A stretch of 64,000 nt of DNA, from the NCBI RefSeq assembly GCF_037893015.1, contig NC_133658.1:286817719-286881718 (forward strand), in the 5' to 3' direction. The translations under genes were made by a program, and so were the position numbers. This document shows, piece after piece, positions 9,719 to 21,500 of the stretch. This stretch comes from Macrotis lagotis. Its lineage: Eukaryota; Chordata; Mammalia; Peramelemorphia; Peramelidae. Position 1 is the first letter of the stretch. The number at the start of each line of letters is the position of its first letter. The notes under the pieces were generated by a model. The model ran no database searches. It was not told the DNA's origin and worked only from the letters and a program-made list of their open reading frames with translations.

Positions 9719-10544
9719 GGCCAGAGAAAAGGTAGCTCACGCTGTGCTGAAGTCTTCCCCCTGCATTACTCAAAATACAGTCTCAAGGAAAAGACAAATT
9801 CAGAATTTTAAACAACTATGCAAAGTGGTATGGTGGGGAATGGAGCTCCCAGGAGGGAAATCTGGACAGTATCAACTGTGACAGCAACAGCTGGGAGGGA
9901 GCTGTTAGGCAATGTTTACTCATTAGGAGCCTTGTAAGGTTAAGAGGTCTGAGATAGTTTGCATTATACAACAACCAAACAAAAAGGGAAAAAGAAGTTA
10001 GAAAAGAGGTGGTTTCTAATAGCAAAAAAATTTCCATTCCACAATGAAGATTCTTATACTATAGGACAGAAGCACTGAATTCAGTATGTAAATTTGTCTC
10101 TGTGGGACTTGTGACTTTCCTGGGTGATCTACTTCTTGCTATTGTTATTGTATTTGATTCCATAAGTTTGGCATTTTCCCAAAGTTTCATGCAATCATGG
10201 ATGCTTGCCTTGACAGAGTGAAGCATGGGAGAATTTGCTGGGAAATTTCAGTCAATGAATAGGATCTAATCCTTCTTTCTTGTTATTTCAAAAAGCCAGG
10301 GATGAATCTACATCCTGGGTCTGTTTAATGCTTGAGCAAATCAGAGCTTTGCACTATTTTAGTGGTCTCCAAAGTAGAACACGTTTCCTAGAAGTATAAG
10401 AGACAATACGTTGGGAAACAGGAAGAACCGGGCTAGGATTTTCTATTTAAACAGATAAGAAATGAATTTTTACTAGTATTTAACATGTGATATGGGTTAA
10501 CACTGGCTCTTTGACTCAGTCCAAATTTCAGATGGTTATGTAAC

Positions 10545-10795
10545 ATTATCTTTAAGTCCCAACTAAAATCTCACTTTCTACAACTCCTCCGAATTCTAAT
10601 ACCTTCCCTCTTTTAATTATTTCCTCTTTATCCTGTATTTGGCTTGCTTCATATATCTTTATTTGCATGTCATTTTCTTACTAGAGTGTAAGTCTTTGAG
10701 GGGAGGGATTCTTTTTTCTTCTTTTTGTATTCTCACCACTTAGTACAGTGTCTGACATTTGACAAATATTTATTGATTGACTGATGTAATATGCA
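10545..10795 (+). repeat. LINE-2 3' end
   Basis: GTGTAAGTCTTTGAGGGGAG followed by CTCACCACTTAGTACAGTGT and GACAAATATTTATTGATTGA is the typical L2 3' tail. Confidence 0.75.
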
Positions 10796-11429
10796 TGGTA
10801 TATAAGTTATCCTAAGGGAAATGTGGGCATTCTGCTACAAAGAGGTAAGGTGAATGCTATCTATATCTGTTTCATATATTTTAAGTATGCACATGCCCAG
10901 TTAAGTGACAAGAAGATTCCTGCAAAGAAACCAAAGATTAAACTAATACAAGCTCAAGTAAAAAGGCAAAATTGCTCCTTCTACTCCTAGGGCAAACTCT
11001 TTGTCAGATATATTGAGGTAAAAAAAACTGATTTAATCTGTTAGGAAAAAAACAGCACCCTGAAATCAAGATTATCAAAGACATTTGACATGAATTTATT
11101 TACACAACTGTTAATAATGAACTTTACTCTGTATTTATATTGTGTTTTGTAACATTAGCTAATGATAACAAAAAGCCATTGTGATTAATGAAATTGAAAA
11201 ATTAAGCATTTAAAGCCCCAAATTAGATTGTGACACCCATGAAAATTCTCATATTTTCTAAAATTTGGAAACTGATTTTTTTCCTGTTTAAAAATATTCA
11301 AAATGGAGAGTTCATAGGGTTTTCTAACTCACCTATTTGAAATATAAGTATCTTCTAATTTACAACTAACATCAAAGAAAATAGAACATACTAGCTGATT
11401 TCAACAAAAACCTTTATATAGCTGATAGA

Positions 11430-12850
11430 TTATGATGAAGATGGCTGCTTGAACAGAAGCAGACCAAATGGCACCCACAGACTCTTTTTCCTGAAAAATA
11501 ACAATTAAAAAACTCTTAAACTAAAAAAAAAAACTTTGAAATTTGCTAGAACAAAAATAAAGATATTTAAAAATCTGATGATAAACTTAAGTAAACAGTT
11601 TTTTTTCCCCATCCTAGAGTGCACAAAATTTCAGTTAAAAGTCCATAGGCAGTCAGGGAGGGGGCTATTGGCAAAAGCCAATTTGCCAGAGCAGGCAAAT
11701 GAAAAGGTAGTCTCCCAGAGTCCTGTATAGATTTTGGGACTATGTGTTTGGAGAAAGGAAGAGTGGAAGGACCCATCAGGAAGCCCCAGAGAAGTGAGAA
11801 ATCCCCTTTGTGGTCATAAAATCTCAGGATAAAGGCCTTGGCAGCCTGGGGAATAGGAGTGAACAGTAGGGCACAGTGATGCTCAGCTCAGAATGAGATA
11901 GAACAGGTGCCCAGGGTCTCCAAAATTCTTAACATGTTCTAAGATGACATTGAGAGACCTTAAGTTCCAGTACTTTGAACTTCAAAAATCTAGGGGAGGT
12001 TAACCTTTGTTGGTGAAATTGGTCTAGGAACAAAGGTGACTCAAGAAGCCATAAGGGAAAACTGGCCAAATCTATTAGAACTAGAGTCCAAAGTAAAGGA
12101 AGAAAGAATCCACCAATCACCTCCTGAAGAAAAAAATAAGTCTCAGGAATATTACAGTCAAAATCCAGAGTTTCCATGTCAAAGAAAAATTACTGCAAGC
12201 ATTTACAAAGTAGGCAATAGGCAAGTAACAGGCAAATTTATTTATTAAGCTCCAGCTATGTGTTAGATAGTGTGCTAAGCCAAAGAACCAGTCAGAATCA
12301 CATAAATCTTGGCTACTTCTACAAATGAAAGATCATGGAATGTAGTATTCTAAAGGGCAAAAGACAGAAGGATTACAACTAAGAATAATTTACAGAATTG
12401 TATAATCCTACAGGGGAAAACAAATATTTAATGAACTTTAGAGGATTTTCAAGAATTTATGACAAAATAACTTATCATAATAACTAAGTTGTTTTAAGCC
12501 TGGGGAAAATATAATGGCCCACAAGATCCACTTGTGTCTTCCCTCTGAGACATTAGCGAATTTATTTTATATGAAAAGTTCTAAGATGAGTCACAATGAC
12601 TCTCACCTCCAGGTAGGAAAATTCTTAACATCTAGGCAAAGGTTTAATTCTCTGCTTAGTCTTACATTTATCTCTCCATCTAATTAACCTGTGACATTGT
12701 GGTTGAGGCAAAATTCAGTTCAATGAAAACATTTGGATAACTAAACAATAGATTATATTATAATGTTTGTGAAAAAATAGTCATCAGGAGGAAAAGTTGG
12801 GGAAAGAGCTGATCTTTTATTGGGACTTGCTAGCAGACTGGGCACAGCTC
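11430..12850 (+). repeat. LINE-1 5' part, decayed
   Basis: Starts with GATGAAGATGGCTGCTTGAA. Further on GAATCCACCAATCACCTCCT, ATTACTGCAAGCATTTACAA and AGGATTACAACTAAGAATAA match the marsupial L1 body as I recall it. Several small deletions; no intact frame. Confidence 0.65.
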
Positions 12851-12924
12851 TCCAAAATGCTTATAGAGCAACAAAAACACAAACATACTTCCTAATCTTG
12901 AAAGGGAATGGAAAAGAAAAGAAA

Positions 12925-13095
12925 CAGATATGGAATGGTTGAACAAATATACTGAAATATTATTGAACAATGAAAAATGAAGAAAGGTTACTTCAGAAAT
13001 CCTGAACAGTATTAACTGAATTTGAGTAAACTGTGTAGAACCAGAAAAAACAATTTATATGACATCCCTGTAAACAAAAATAAAGATTCATATAC
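12925..13095 (+). repeat. LINE-1 3' fragment
   Basis: ATGGTTGAACAAATATACTG, then GAAATATTATTGAACAATGA and GTGTAGAACCAGAAAAAACA, recognisable late L1 sequence. Confidence 0.6.
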
Positions 13096-13329
13096 ATGTC
13101 TGCGTTTAATTGTTTATATGGAAATATTTTTTAGTGTTTAAGTAAATAAAATATAAATAAAATTAGTAGCACAATTTTAGTTGTGTAAATTCTTCCACTT
13201 AAGTCAATGGATGTTTGTGAAGCATCTTTTATGCTATGACAGCTAATAGCATCAACTATCAAAACAAAATGTATTAACTTAGAATCTGATCTTTGAATGT
13301 CCATATCATAGTGTTAAACCAAGAGTTGT

Positions 13330-13560
13330 TTTTTCATGGATAAACATTTATTCATTTATTTTTCCAACTACATGCAATGGTAGTTTTCAACTATCATATT
13401 TTTGCAAGGTTTTGAGTTTTACATTTTTTCTCCTTTCCTTCCCCCCAAAGAAAGCAATCTAAGTTATGTATGTATAACTATTTTAAACATAGATCCATGT
13501 TAAACATAAATCAGGATTTTAAAGAAATAATGAAACATATTCAATCACATTGCTCTTACC
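13330..13560 (-). repeat. LINE-1 3' end, antisense
   Basis: ATAAACATTTATTCATTTAT, GTTTTGAGTTTTACATTTTT, CCTTCCCCCCAAAGAAAGCA and CATAGATCCATGTTAAACAT are the reverse complement of the common L1 tail. Confidence 0.65.
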
Positions 13561-13864
13561 AAAAACATTAATTTAAATGAGAGCAAAAAGGGTGATAAAG
13601 TTTAAAATTTTCCTATCATAAAATTTCTATTTTGTTTTATTAGTTTAATGTATACATGAAATTTAAAAATATCTAATTTAAGTATTTATAGTTTATAAAT
13701 ATGCATGCATACAAGTATATTATAAGTACATGATCAAATTTTTTTACTAATAGGGATTCAAAAAGTTTGTCCATCATGATAATGAATACATCTCTTCTGA
13801 TTTGACCTGGATGATTGTGGCCTATAGAGAGCAACTAAGAAGTTGGGAATTCAAATGTGACCTT

Positions 13865-14000
13865 TTACTGTGGCAAGTTGCTTAACTTCAGTTTCCTCAT
13901 CTGCAAAATGAGGCTAATAATAGGACCTACCTGCCAAGGTTTCTGTAAGTATAAAATGAAATGGTACGAAGTTCTTCTCAAACCTCAAAGTGCTATAGTA
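13865..14000 (+). repeat. MIR-class SINE fragment
   Basis: GTTTCCTCATCTGCAAAATG, then AATAATAGGACCTACCTGCC and CCTCAAAGTGCTATAG, the 3' part of a MIR-class SINE. Confidence 0.65.
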
Positions 14001-14166
14001 AGATCAAACAGAACATATAATCTGTCTGCATATATGTATTTACAGATGTACATGTATATTGTTGTTGGTGGTCCTGTGGGGTTTTGGACACGTAGGACAG
14101 TCTTGACTTGGAGTGAGAGGCAGAGTTGCCCTGAGTCAGACTCTTCCAAAGTCCAGTGGTAGGGAA

Positions 14167-14326
14167 AAGGTCAAGACCGCAGGGCGAAGGTCATGACTGC
14201 AGGGCGAAGGCCAAGACCAGAGGGCGAAGGTCAAGACCGCAGGGCGAAGGTCAAGAATGCAGGGCGAAGGTCAAGACCAGAGGGCGAAGGTCAAGAACGC
14301 AGGGCAAAGGTCAAGACCGCCAGCCC
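14167..14326 (+). repeat. Minisatellite: eight 20-bp units with AAGGTCA half-sites
   Basis: Units of the form AAGGTCAAGACCGCAGGGCG repeat eight times at exactly 20-base spacing. Units 3 and 6 share a CCAGAGGGCG variant, which implies a 60-base higher-order period. Seven units keep AAGGTCA, the extended nuclear-receptor half-site; units 1 and 8 read AAAGGTCA. About 1 kb upstream of REXO4. The array also gives a basic open frame, which I take as an accident of the repeat. Confidence 0.92.
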
Positions 14327-14572
14327 TGGTCCTGGGAACTAGCCGTTCTCATCCGGGCATTCTGAAGTCTTCATCCCTCGCCGGAGCTGCTCCCCCCGGA
14401 CCGCACAGGCCGCTCTGAAGGACCCTGGTTAGGCTGTGCAGACCCGTTACCTTGGCAGGCCCTGTGCACGAGGAGCTGCAGCTTCTCGGAGCCACAGGGG
14501 GAGGCTTCGGGGGCAGGGGGTGTTCAAAGCCGCTCATCCACCTTTGGCGTCCTCCTTGGCACTCTTTTATGA

Positions 14573-14598
14573 GTGTGTGTGTGTGTGTGTGTGTGTGT
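14573..14598. repeat. (GT)n microsatellite
   Basis: Thirteen uninterrupted GT units at the left margin of the G+C-rich REXO4 upstream region. Confidence 0.95.
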
Positions 14599-15198
14599 AT
14601 AAATACATGTGCTACACATGTGACTATGGAAGCATGCGTCTGCAAATGTGCGAATCTGTTCTACTGATATTTGCTAAGTCCTGGGCCAGAATGAATGAAA
14701 ATGCATTTATCATGCACTCTGTGCCGAGTGTGAGAAATATTAATTGAAAAATGGAGACTGTCCGAGTTCTCAAAGAATGGGAGAAAGTGCGAGAAGGGGA
14801 GAGCGGGGAGGGAGGGGGAGGGGAGAGGACAAGAGGGAAGCCAAGCGTTGCCCCTCTTACAGACCCCCTTGCTCATTCTAAGCGGCTTCTCCCCCGCCCC
14901 CCGCTCCGGTGCGCAGTCTTCTCCGCCAGAGAACTCAGATTGTAGCCACCTAGCCTCGGCCGGGGTCACCACATTCCCCCCGGAACTCAGCCCAGAGGAG
15001 CTTCCGTCCCAGCCGACCCATAGAGCGTGGGCTTCCGGTAAGGGCACGAGCGCGCGCGCGCACGTTGCATGCGTGCCTACGTTGCGTGCGTGCGTGCGGG
15101 GCGGCGCGTAGCCCGCCCAGGACCTGTCTACGGGAGCCGGCATGCTCCCTCCCGGCCGGCCGGGAGCCCCCTTCGCTTTAGCGTGACCGGGGTTCGAG

Positions 15199-15300
15199 GT
15201 GAGTGAGGGGACGGGAAAGGGGGGGAGGCGCAGGCGGGAGGGCCCCCGAGTTCCAGGGCGGCCCGAGGCCGGCTGACGCTCCGGCTCGCTCCCTCCTCAG
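15199..15300 (+). other. REXO4: Probable REXO4 5'UTR intron (102 bases)
   Basis: CGAG|GTGAGTGAGG is a strong donor and CTCCCTCCTCAG|CC a strong acceptor, 102 bases apart, just upstream of the start codon. Inferred from splice signals alone; the open frame crossing it does not need the intron. Confidence 0.5.
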
Positions 15301-15317
15301 CCGCCTCGGGCCCTCGG

Positions 15318-15332
15318 ATGGCTCTGGGATGA
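15318..15332 (+). promoter_or_regulatory. REXO4: Four-codon uORF overlapping the REXO4 start codon
   Basis: ATG GCT CTG GGA TGA: its stop codon shares two bases with the REXO4 ATG at 15329-15331 (GGATGA). This layout can support termination-reinitiation and lower translation. Whether ribosomes use it is unknown. Confidence 0.65.
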
Positions 15333-15559
15333 AAGCCAAGGCCGGGCCCGCCGGATCTCCCAAGGGGCTCGCCGTGCTCAAGCCGGAGCTTGTCAAGAGA
15401 CCCGACCAGAGGAAGCAGAAGAAGAAGAAGTTCCGGAAAAAGCACCCCCGGGCGGCCGCGAAAGCCGCCAAGAAACCGGGGAATAAGGCGGCCGAGGCGG
15501 CGGCGCTGCCCCCCAAGGGGCCGCAGGAATTCTCTCACAACTGGAAGACCTTGCAGGAG
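15329..15559 (+). CDS. REXO4: REXO4 coding exon 1
   Basis: Residues 1-77: lysine-rich [14 protein letters not shown], a likely nucleolar targeting stretch, ending [10 protein letters not shown] as in human. Very G+C rich; donor GAG|GTAAGC, phase 0. Confidence 0.95.
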
Positions 15560-18500
15560 GTAAGCCGTAAGCGCGGGCCGAGCCGGGCCAACGGGACCCA
15601 CGCCCTAGCTCAGCTCCAGCACCCTTAGGTTTGTTTTTTTAGTTTTTTTGCAAGGCAGTGGGGTTAAGTGGCTTGCCCAAGGCCACACAGCTAGATAATT
15701 ATTAAGTGATTATTAAGTGTCTGAGACCGGATTTGAACCCAGGGACTCCTGACTCCAGGGCCGGTGCTCTATCCACTGCGCCACCTAGCCGCCCCCTGAA
15801 GAGCTTTTTAAATGAAGGGAAAGGAATGAGTTTTCTGCTTGACACTAACGCAACAGGAATGTAAGAATAATTCCCAAAGATCCAAAAATAGGTAACATTT
15901 ATATCACACCTCCTATGTGCCATGCAGTTTATCATTATTACCTCATTTGGTCCTTAGAAAAAAAAAAAAACCGAGGGGGGCTGCTGTTATTATCCCCATT
16001 TTATAGTTGTGTCTGAGGCCAGATTGGAGCTTAAGGCTCCCTGGTGCTATCACATACCTGCTTTCAATGTATGCAGTCTTTTTCCCCCCAAGAGGAAAAA
16101 AGGAACCCACAAGGCTAAATAAGTTTTTACGTTATTTTTTTTTGCAGTACCATTTAGTATACTGTAACTGTATAAAATAAGTTCAAGATGCTGTGAGAGG
16201 TTGAAAGGGGGTGGGGTCCTAGGCTTGGAAATTAGGTAAAGTTTCAAAACAAAAAGATCTGTGGCTAATCCCCAGGTATTTGTTGCATTAAGTGTTTGAC
16301 ATTCTGTAGAAATAAGGAATAGGTATTAGATTGGAAGCTACAACTGGAAAAGAATAGGTTAGTCTGAAATAATATATGGATATAAGTTTAAATTCTTTTT
16401 TTAATATTTGACAATTCTTTAGCAAAGAAAATCTAGAGTTGAAAATAATCATTAAGTGAAAAAAGAGGAACTTTGAGAGTAGAGACATCATTTTTATTGA
16501 TGTTCTACTCCAAGACATAATTGTCATTTAATAAATGCTTGTTGATTCATACACAGGACCATTTGCCTTTAGATGGTGCTAAGTGCTCTTAGTAGGAAAA
16601 GATGTTCTTAGATAAAGAACCACATGTTTTGAATGTTTAAGTTTCAAGTTAAAATATAGGGTTTGTTGGGGGGTTTTGTTTTTTTTTTTTTGGTTCTCAT
16701 CAGCTGTTGAAACAGAAAACACCACATCCAGAAAAGTCTGTTCCTGCTTCCCTGGTGAATTCCAGAAAACAATCCAAAAGCTACCAGAATGGCAGAAATG
16801 TTTCTAAAAAGGAAGAATATGGTGATGCAGAACTAGCAAAGGTGCCAGACCCACCCTCCTCCAAGGCTTCTATTCCTTCAGGATCTTTGAAAGACACAAA
16901 GGTTGTCCCTCATAAAAAGTTAAGTGAAACAAAGGGCAAAGACAGTGGAACTGAAACCAAGAAAAGAAAAAATGGTGGCTTTCACCAGAAAATAGGGGAC
17001 ATCAAGCATCAGAAGAGAAAAGCAGAGGAATTAGTTCCTCCTCCACCAACAGAGTGAGTATTGAAGCTCCTGGATTCCTTTGCAATTGGAATGAATAATA
17101 TTGTTTAAGGAGGAAGAAAACATTCTAATTCCCACAGTTGACCTTCGTGGGTTTTTTGCTTCAGGTGTACACTGAGTTTTTTTTGGGGGGGGGTTAGTAT
17201 TTTTTTGCAAGGAAAATGGGGTTAAGTGGCTTGCCCAATGCCACACAGCTAGGTAATTACTAAGTGTCTGAGACCGGATTTGAACCCAGGTACTCCTGAC
17301 TCCAAGGCTGGTGCTTTACCCACTGTGCCACCTAGCCGCCCCCACTGCACCACCTAGCTGTCCCTACACTGAGTTTTAAAAATAAGTTAAGTGGAGCAAT
17401 GAGTTAATGTTGTTGACTCTTTGATATGGAGATTTAAGTTTTGACTTGTCTGTTGCAGAAATGAACTTTAGGACATGGATCCATTAATTATTTTGGTGTA
17501 TACTTAATAGAAACCCCATTAGTGGAAGTTCAGAACAAAGCCAAGATCAAAATGTCAGTTCTGAACTTGAAATCCACGAACTTTTTTTTGTTTTTTAAAT
17601 TGACTATTTCAGTATAATAGAGGGGTTTCTGGTTATAGTATTTTATTAAGGTTATGTTATTTTATGCATTTTAAGAACATTATTTTGACTTAAGGGCCAT
17701 AGGCTTTTTACCACACTGCCAAAATACATGACACAAAAACGTTTACAGAACTCTGATGTAAAGAATTCCTTCTGTACACCCTTTGCCTACATTGGTTTTG
17801 GTGCCAGTCATAGCCCTCATGACAGCAGATGAGAAGGAAATGGAAGAAGTACATCTTTCCTTTGGTGCCAAATGTCTTGTCTTTGCTTTTTAGATCAGAC
17901 ATCTGGTTTGATGATGTAGATCCTAAGGATATTGAAGCTGCCATTGGTCCAGAAGCTGCAAAAATAGTCCGAAAAAAATTGGGTCTGAAGGAAAGTAATC
18001 TGTCACTGGTGAAAGAAGGAGCATTTGAAGGGTATGTTGAAGGGTTGTTGTTTTGTTTTATTATGGAAGAAGAAATATATGCCACAATCTTCAAGGGCAT
18101 ATATAGGTTTTCTTCCTTCTTTTTTGTTAGGCAATGTAAATAATCTTCCATGAAGCACCTCTTTAGTTAAATGGCAATAACCAAGGACATGTCACTTTAT
18201 TACCAAACAGATCATGTCAGGATAGAGTCACTTGTGTCCCTGCTGTAAGTTACAAATATGCAGAGATTCTTCCTTAATCCTGATATTTTAACCCAGACCT
18301 TTGGTTTCCTCTCAGAATGACCAAAGCCATAGCTATGGACTGTGAGATGGTGGGAGCAGGGCCAGATGGGGAAGAAAACATCCTTGCCCGAGTGTCCATC
18401 GTGAACCAGTTTGGGAAGTGTATCTACGACAAGTACGTCAAGCCAACAGAGAAAGTGACCAATTACCGGACAGATGTCAGTGGGATTCGACCAGAGGACA

Positions 18501-21500
18501 TCAAACATGGTATGCCTCTCATAAATACCAGAACTAGCCTGAAAGAATTACTGCTGGGAACATCTGTATTTATTTCTCCCCCTTCTTTATGCAAGAAGTG
18601 TTATTTGTAGTACAGAGTTCTGTCAGAAGTTTGTCCCTAGGGACTTTAAAAGGGTAGAAAAGATTGAATGGCATATGACAAAAGACATCTAGTTCATTTA
18701 TCCTCATGTCAGTTCTCTTGGAGAGACACAAGAATTCTCATTTTGGGGGAGAAACCCGTGATTTGGGCCTTTCTAACTCTTCTGAAACCAAGGACAGTGT
18801 TCTTTGTATTCATTTCTGCTCTCATACTATGCTTGTTAAAATCTAGCTTTTAATGGTGGGAGATCAAGCAAGGTTCTGGTAGCTAAGGCATTCTTACATA
18901 AAGGAAAAAATCCATGTTTTGGATTTAGGTTTGTATGCCCTCTCTCCCTCTGCTGCGTAACCATGGACAAATCATTTGAAATCTTTGAACATCCTGAAAA
19001 AAGATTGTACTGAATGATCTTTTTTTTTTTTGCAAGGCAAATGGGGTTAAGTGGCTTGCCCAAGGCCACACAGCTAGGTAATTATTAAGTGTCTGAGGCG
19101 GGATTTGAACTCAGGTACTCCTGACCTCAGGGCTGGTGCTCTATCCACTGCACCACCTAGCCGCCCCTGAATGATCTCTTAAGGTCCCTTCCAAGTCTAC
19201 TGTTCTGTGATTTTTATAATTCTAGTTTTAATGTATTTTTAAACAAGGCCTATTTTTTGCCACTTACATAAGGATAGCCTTCCCCTAAGATCCTCTTTTG
19301 ATGCTTCACTGTGGTGTGGACATGACCCCCTGAACTCATGAAATCTTTGCCAGTGGTATGTTCTGGTAGGTTCCTCCAAACTAGAAAGACTTCAGGTGTG
19401 GGCTTAGAGACAGAGTTGCAGGATATTGATTTTTTTTTTTTAGCTACAACTTTCATCCCAAGATGTAGAAAGATTACAATCAGTTGAAGTAGGTTGCATG
19501 GGGGAACGGAATAATGACATGAAAGGTCTTTGGAAGAATTGAAGCAACAGAATTGATTTTCTCTTGACCTTAGCTTCCCCATTACATCCTACCTTTGTGG
19601 ACCACAGTGATGATTTAACTTCCTTCTGTATCTCCTGAATTGAAGGAAAGAAATGTTTGAAGATCCTACATGCATCTCATTCCCATCACTAAATGGGATT
19701 ATCCAGTTAGCACTTTTTCCCTGGTGTCTGGTGATTTGGAATTTACATGTATATTGTTTAGAACCAAGTCTTTGTGGGGGGATATAATCATACCATTTCT
19801 AACAGGTCTGGGAGTGTCATTGCCTTGCTGATTGTGATTTCTCTTAGTAACTTGCTTCTCCACCATTCATATGTTCTCATTTTCTAAAATAAGATTTCTT
19901 TTGGGTTTCCAGGAGAACAGTTCCACATTGTTCAAAAGGAGGTAGCAGAACTGCTTAAGGACAGGATTTTAGTTGGACATGCCCTACATAATGACTTAAA
20001 GGTATATGACTTCAGGTAGCCTAACTAGTAATTGTTTATACCTATATGGTGCCAATTAGCTTAGATCTTTAGATATATGCCAATAACATAAATCTTCAGT
20101 GTAGCCCTCAGTTTGGGGTTTCTTCCAGATGATGAGGGAATTGAAGTTTGTTCTTGGACTACAGAATAGCCTTTCTACTGAAGCTCTGACTTAGACTGCT
20201 CTGGTAAAATGTTTTATACTACTTTTTGTCATCTAGCTCATTTTGCTGTTATTACATTGATATTACATAACTATAAATATATCTAAACTAGACTAGATGA
20301 TGCCTATATGAAGGCAGGATTTCTGTCTTAGTCATTTTTGTGTCCCCTATAGTATTGGAGTACACATTCAGTAAATACTTAATCAACTTGAAACATGTAA
20401 GGAAAAAGTGTCACTCTAGAGATTGTGAGTTGATGGTTTATGATGGTCATAAAGCCTGTACTAGGCTTGCCTTGATTGGGTGACTATAATGTCACCTGGT
20501 AAGAAAATAGTAGTTAATTATAATAGCTTTTTGACAGAGCAGGATGGGAATCTGATAATTCATGTGTGTGTTTTTGAATTGTATTTCTATATTGTATTTC
20601 TGTTCCAGATTTTACTTCTTGATCATCCCAAAAAGAAGATCCGGGACACACAGAAATATAAACCTTTCAAAACACAAGTAAAGGTAGGATATTAGAGGTA
20701 AAGATAGCTTATTTATTGGAGGAAGAAAATCTGATCGTTCAGTGTATTAGTTTAATCTCAGTTCATACCAGTTGTTAGAACATTTCACCTTATAGTAAGC
20801 TCATGGGTTTGATTTATTTTTAGTCCTAGAAAAAGGATATTTTATATAAAGTAGATTGATGTTGGCAGCCTTCCATTAAAAAAGTTCATGTTTTATTTTT
20901 ATGCTCTGATGTTTGTAGTAGGATTTTTGTCTATGTATGTTATTACAAATAGCTTTCATAAGGGAGTATTTTCAAGGAAAGGACAATCTGGGAAATGAAG
21001 CAAAGAAGGCTTTAACATTGAATAATTATGCTTTATCATTTCATTTAAATTCATTGCCAAATACAATTTGATAAGATGTGCACTCAGTAAATTTTTGTTT
21101 CAGTAAATTCCATTGAAGAGAGGTAATGTGGCCTAGTACAGGGTCTAGCATTCTCAGAAGGAAAGCCTGAACCCCTCTGACATCTTGGCTGTGTGACTCT
21201 AAGCCAGTCATGTAACTTTTCACTCCCTCAGGCAACTTTGTGAGACTATAAGTTACAGATAATTTGACATTTGACATTGATAGAAAGGAAGGAATCTTTT
21301 GCAGTGACCAAATAGTGCCAGGGTGGGGTCTTATGTAATATCTCCATTATGTGGCAGAGGCAACTGTCCTAAATACCAGAAAGACTTAGATTTGTTTGGT
21401 CATGTAGTTGTGATTAATATCCCACTCTTTCCTTACTAGACCATTGAGCACTATTAAAACCAAAATTGACTTCTTTTTGACTTTTAGTCTGTTCTTTCCT

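Larger units (their letters stand above)
9860..14160. other. ADAMTS13-REXO4 intergenic region, left part
   Basis: No gene found. The stretch is A+T rich and mostly old LINE-2 and LINE-1 remnants (listed separately) with unassigned sequence in between. Short open frames here lack codon bias or similarity that I recognise. Confidence 0.7.
14880..15620 (+). promoter_or_regulatory. REXO4: CpG-island promoter of REXO4
   Basis: Sharp rise in G+C and CpG relative to the A+T-rich surroundings, covering the 5' end and first coding exon of REXO4. No TATA box is seen. A CTTCCGG (ETS-type) site lies at about 15031-15037, a (GC)n run at 15051-15060 and alternating GTGCGTGCG around 15080. This fits a broad housekeeping promoter; the exact transcription start is not determined. 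Confidence 0.8.

Noticed and set aside
14156-14365. Arg/Gly-rich 69-residue open frame
   Set aside because: It is the translation of a 20-base tandem repeat, without start context or splice support.
14661-15601. Long minus-strand open frames over the CpG island
   Set aside because: High G+C removes stop codons by chance; the plus strand carries the real REXO4 exon.
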